Shown here: positions 60,235-64,000 of the stretch, piece after piece
Numbering within the stretch: the first letter of the stretch is position 1
Layout: each line of letters starts with the position of its first letter
Origin: Impatiens glandulifera
Taxonomy: Eukaryota > Streptophyta > Magnoliopsida > Ericales > Balsaminaceae
Direction of reading: 5' to 3'
DNA length: 64,000 nucleotides
Assembly: GCF_907164915.1 (NCBI RefSeq)
Contig: NC_061862.1
Location: forward strand, 37,891,758-37,955,757
Position numbers and translations under genes: made by a program
Notes under the pieces: model-generated
Seen by the model: only the letters and a program-made list of their open reading frames with translations
Database searches by the model: none
What the model was told of the DNA's origin: nothing

Positions 60235-61222
60235 CATTTTAATATATATAATTAAATTTAGAATATATTATTATTTAAAACATATTAGATTGAAAAAAAA
60301 TCTACTAGATTGAAAACAAAAGTAATGTATGGAACATGAGGGAGTAGCAATAGTTGGTAATAAATTGTGGTGATAACTTACCAATAGAGAACGTTAAGTT
60401 ACGACATGTGGTTGATAGACAAATTGTTTCGGAGTTAAATAAAATTGTTATTATTGGAGAGTTAGGGAAAATAGTAGACTATTTGGAGTCAATGCACAAA
60501 CCAATGGAGGCATGCCATGGAATTTTAGTACTTTCGCAAACAACAAAGACATATTGAGTACTTTGTAGGATTGTTTCAAAGGGAACAAGTTTATTGAGTA
60601 GGAGGGAATCAGTTTATTATGTGTACGCAAAACCACAAAACTATCTTATTCTATATAGATAGATTGTTTAATGCCTAAAATCAAGCTATCTTCCTTTTAT
60701 TTTATCTTTTCTAAACAAAAGTTTGAAAAAGAAAAAAAAAGACATAACTTGTAAGACATTCAAAAGTGTGAAAAAAGTAATTGATTATTGCTGACTTAAT
60801 AATCTCTTTTATTTTTTTTCCTGAGCCTATTTTATCTATGTTGTTGCTTAAAGTGTTTCTAACATTCTCTAATCACTATAATTTCGTGCCTCTATTCAAT
60901 TTAAATTACCTATTTAATTTAATTGTTTTTGAAAGAAAAACCATTTCAAAAAAAAAAAAAAACCCTAAATATTAAAAATGATTTTTTTTATCAAACTTTT
61001 ACTAAACTATAATGATTTAATTTTTTTTGAAGAAGTTTTTTTCCTAAGAAATAAGTTAATTAATTTGTACTCTACATCTTTCTGTAACCTGGGTATCCCT
61101 TGTTTGACCTTTCCGTGTGATATAAGCAAATTCCTAATTAAGTATATACACCTCCACTCCACTACATTTTCAATTGAAATTACAAATTGGCATCATTAAA
61201 AATAATAATAATAATAATAACA
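60235..61222 (+). repeat. Upstream copy of the GH5 promoter-side duplication
   Basis: It matches 62745-63612 over nearly its whole length: shared blocks include gtggttgatagacaaattg, atttggagtcaatgcacaaa, acaacaaagacatattga, tgtttgacctttccgtgtga and tgaaattacaaattggcatc. A further match is between 60235-60290 and 62146-62200. The 60354-60557 open frame is not kept in the second copy and is not a gene. Confidence 0.75.
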
Positions 61223-61320
61223 ATAAACTATTTATATTACTTAAATAAATTTAAGAACTGAATGCAAATTAATTATTAATGTAGCAGCTATCAGAATAAT
61301 CACACCTTATAAGATATTTT

Positions 61321-61546
61321 TTAAGACGAGGTTCTCGGGTTGTCGAAATTTTGGCTATTGTCGGGAACCCAACTTGTGAACACCAGGCAGCTAAGCGGGG
61401 AGGTTAACGGGGGGATTTCTGGGAGATTTTTGGTCCTAATTGCCCACGTGAATATCAGACCGTTAAACATGGAGGAATGGTTGATTAAGAAATGTGACTT
61501 GAATCCCATATTGAAATTATTGGATTTCTTATGTGTGGTTTAATAG
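61321..61546 (+). pseudogene. Unidentified coding-like remnant
   Basis: Base composition rises sharply above the AT-rich surroundings and a plus-strand frame stays open for about 70 codons (ending ...LLDFLCVV and a stop). The part GRFLVLIAHVNIRPL faintly recalls the DUF4283-type G-R-F-L-x-x-x-x-x-V-x-I-x-x-P-L pattern of retroelement proteins. It follows directly after the duplicated promoter-side block, where a second GH5 gene would be expected, but it does not look like GH5. Identity is open. Confidence 0.25.
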
Positions 61547-61979
61547 TTTTTATTTCTCTCCCACTGTACTAAGTAATAAATTATGATGTAAAAAATAATA
61601 ATATTTTATATTTTTTTTTAATTAAATAGACTATAATAAAAAATAAAATTGAAATATTAATACTAATCTGACTACAAAATAATAGTAATAATTTTCCTAT
61701 AATAAATCTCCTAAATATGTTATTTTTTCAATTTTTTGTATGGAAATACAATGAAATACTAAATAATAATAATAATAATAACAAAAAGTCTATATTTTAA
61801 ATAGATTAGATTTAAAAATAGAAACCAAGACCAATTTCAACTCACAAACGATTGCCTAACTACAATCTTTTTAAATCTTGTTTTAACATATATTTAATTA
61901 TATTTTAACTTTGTTTTATTAAAAATTAAAAAATAATAAATGTCTGATTTTTTTTTAATTTTCAAATAAGATTAATAAC

Positions 61980-61982
<3 letters not shown>

Positions 61983-62075
<93 letters not shown>
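61983..62075. repeat. (TA)n microsatellite, about 46 units
   Basis: Uninterrupted alternating T and A over about 93 bp. It is the longest simple repeat of the window. Confidence 0.95.
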
Positions 62076-62077
<2 letters not shown>

Positions 62078-62744
62078 CAAATCAAATAATTTTAAATAAT
62101 CACATTCTTTTATAATATAATAATGATTTTTTTTTTAATAAGATTAACCATTTTAATATATATAATTCAATTTACAATATATTATTATTTAAAAAATATA
62201 TAATTATGTTTTCTTATTTATTAGAATAAATATTATTATAAACAATAATAATAATATATTTTAATAATGTATTATATATATATATATATATATTAGAATG
62301 GTTAATGTCTCCAAATATTTGATTACAAATTATTATTTATTTAAATTGATTCAATAAATATTTTTTTAATAGTTATTTAAAATAAAATATATTATAAATA
62401 AATTTATATAATTTTTTTTAATGTTATTAAAACATTTAAAATAACAATATTTGATTTGAAATTATCATTAATTTTAAACATTATGAATAATATATATATT
62501 AAAATTATTAATTTTATTAAATAAAAAGACTATAATTTTAAAATATTGTATTACTTTTTATTTTATAATATTAAATATATATTAGAAACTTAAACGTTTA
62601 GCATAAATAGCTGATAAAGAGATACAAATGATCATATCTATTTAAAGTGTATTTAAAGTGTAGTTGGGCTAACAAGAAAAATAGGCCCAAATTATATGAC
62701 CAACAACAAAATTAATAGAAAATAACAAGAAAAAAACCCTACCA

Positions 62745-63612
62745 TATTGAAAACAAAACTACTGTTTGAAGTTTGTACAAGGAGTATAACGGAGTAGTAA
62801 CAGTTGGTAGTAAATTATGGTGATAACATATACAACAAGAGACATCAGGGACAAGAACGTTGAGCAGTGGTTGATAGACAAATTGATTCGAGAGTTCAAC
62901 AAAATTGTTATTATCCGAGAGTCGGGGAAAAACGACCATTTGGAGTCAATGCACAAACCGACCATTTGTAGGCATTTCATGAAATTTTAGCACTTCACAA
63001 CCAACAAAGACATATTGACCTACTTGGTAGGATTATTTCAAAAAGAATCAATTTATTGTGTATATGCAATATCACAAAACTATCCTTTTATTTTATCTTT
63101 TCTAAACAAAAGTTTGAGAAAAAAAAAGACATGACTTGTAAGACATTCAAAAGTGTGAAAAAACAATTGACTATTGTTGACTTAATAATCTTTTTACTCT
63201 TTTTCTAAGCCTATTTTATGGTGTTTGTTGCTTGAAGTGTTCCTAACATTCTCTAATCACTAAAATTTCATTCCTCCATTAAATTTAAATTAATTAAAAA
63301 ATGAAAATAATTATTTTTAAAAGAAAAACCATTTCAACAAAAAAAACCCAAAATATTACATATTAAATTATTTTTTTTTTATCAAAATTTTACTAAACTA
63401 TAATGATATAATTTGTTTTGAAAAAGTTTTTTTTCCTAAGAAATAAGTAAATTAATTTGTACTCTACATTTTTCTGTAACCTGTGTATCCCCTTGTTTGA
63501 CCTTTCCGTGTGATATAAGCAAATTCCTAATTAAGTATATACACCACCACTCCACTCCAATACACTTCAATTGAAATTACAAATTGGCATCAATAATAAT
63601 AATAATAATAAG
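62745..63612 (+). promoter_or_regulatory. Upstream region of the GH5 gene (second duplication copy)
   Basis: It is the copy of the duplicated block that actually leads into a gene. It ends in (AAT)n and a TATA-like run catatatatatatataatag (about 63614-63633), some 60-80 bp before the ATG at 63692. Confidence 0.5.
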
Positions 63613-63691
63613 CATATATATATATATAATAGATGTTTGGGATGATGACAATCCCTTCTTCCTTTGTTCTGTTTCTACTAGTAAACAAAAC

Positions 63692-64000
63692 ATGGGAAAA
63701 ATCCAGTGTTTATTCTCCACTTTCCTCTTCTACATCCTCCTATCATTCTCGCCGGAGACTGGCCGAGGTAGTGGGCCGATGAAAGCTTGTTGGGGTCATC
63801 CAGTGCTCTCCACAGACTCGAGATGGATAGTGGACGAAACAGGGCGACGCGTAAAACTGGCTTGCGTGAATTGGGTGTCTCATCTTGAACCGATGCTAGC
63901 CGAGGGGTTAAGCAGGAAGCCAGTCAGTTTGATTGCAAACAGGATTCGAGAAATGGGATTCAATTGTGTGAGGCTTACTTGGCCTCTGTTCTTGGCTACT
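63692..64000 (+). CDS. Secreted GH5 cellulase-like glycosyl hydrolase, 5' part only
   Basis: The frame is open from the ATG at 63692 to the window end (103 codons). Residues about 1-27 form a signal peptide (MGKIQCLFSTFLFYILLSF, cleavage after about G25). The mature start matches the plant GH5 cellulase-like family: LSTDSRWIVDETGRRVKLAC, then VNWVSHLEPMLAEGLSRKP, IANRIREMGFNCVRLTWP. The family hydrolyses beta-glucans in the wall, but the plant members have few tested substrates. The catalytic glutamates lie beyond the window. No lesion is visible in this part. The upstream flank is duplicated 2.4 kb away. Confidence 0.85.
   Translation, partial: MGKIQCLFSTFLFYILLSFSPETGRGSGPMKACWGHPVLSTDSRWIVDETGRRVKLACVNWVSHLEPMLAEGLSRKPVSLIANRIREMGFNCVRLTWPLFLAT

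Noticed and set aside
60354..60557. Small plus-strand gene in the upstream duplication copy.
   Set aside because: The frame is not maintained in the downstream copy, where indels and stops break it, so there is no sign of coding selection.

Overview
The window is nuclear DNA of a flowering plant, most likely a eudicot. The host genes have many short exons with GT-AG introns and are closest to Arabidopsis-type families. The DNA between them is very AT-rich and full of plant transposable elements. A relative within Lamiales is possible, because the accessory ORFs of the large retrotransposon resemble hypothetical proteins I associate with Gesneriaceae gene sets. That is a weak inference.

Host genes. 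(1) 3851-7612 (-): a 12-exon LAMMER kinase, AFC2 type. (2) 12038-15434 (-): a 5-exon long coiled-coil protein of unknown function. (3) 17574-19670 (+): an 11-exon RGLG-type vWA plus RING E3 ubiquitin ligase. (4) 63692-64000 (+): the first exon of a secreted GH5 cellulase-like protein, cut by the window end. The kinase and the E3 ligase each carry one extra base in a short homopolymer inside an otherwise perfect exon. They are either recent pseudogenes or carry assembly errors.

Mobile DNA by region. 0-3.8 kb: a DUF4283 remnant, a ~344-bp tandem repeat with a nested MITE, and two stretches of organelle-like composition. 8.5-11.4 kb: a decayed LINE. 21.3-22.3 kb: a hAT-like non-autonomous element. 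23.0-26.8 kb: three copies of a promoter-bearing repeat, two direct and one inverted. 28.2-45.4 kb: a foldback element with PIF/Harbinger-like ends (TAA duplication), whose arms are CACGTTTTT minisatellite in opposite polarity. A complete 13.76-kb Sirevirus-type Ty1/copia element (28816-42578, minus strand, ACACG duplication, 1331-bp LTRs) is inserted in it. 49.7-56.3 kb: an older, broken copia element whose 5' LTR is itself split by a TIR element. 60.2-63.6 kb: a duplicated block that forms the promoter side of the GH5 gene.

The strongest candidate for something new is the 3' half of the Sirevirus. Downstream of pol, on the same strand, lie three ORFs (250, 234 and about 860 codons) that share one ~200-residue domain and are therefore paralogues. 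Each has a TATA box 64-150 bp upstream of its ATG. The largest adds an acidic region, coiled coils and a basic, nuclear-localisation-like tail, and its upstream region has two E2F-like sites. A retrotransposon with three separately promoted, related accessory genes is unusual.
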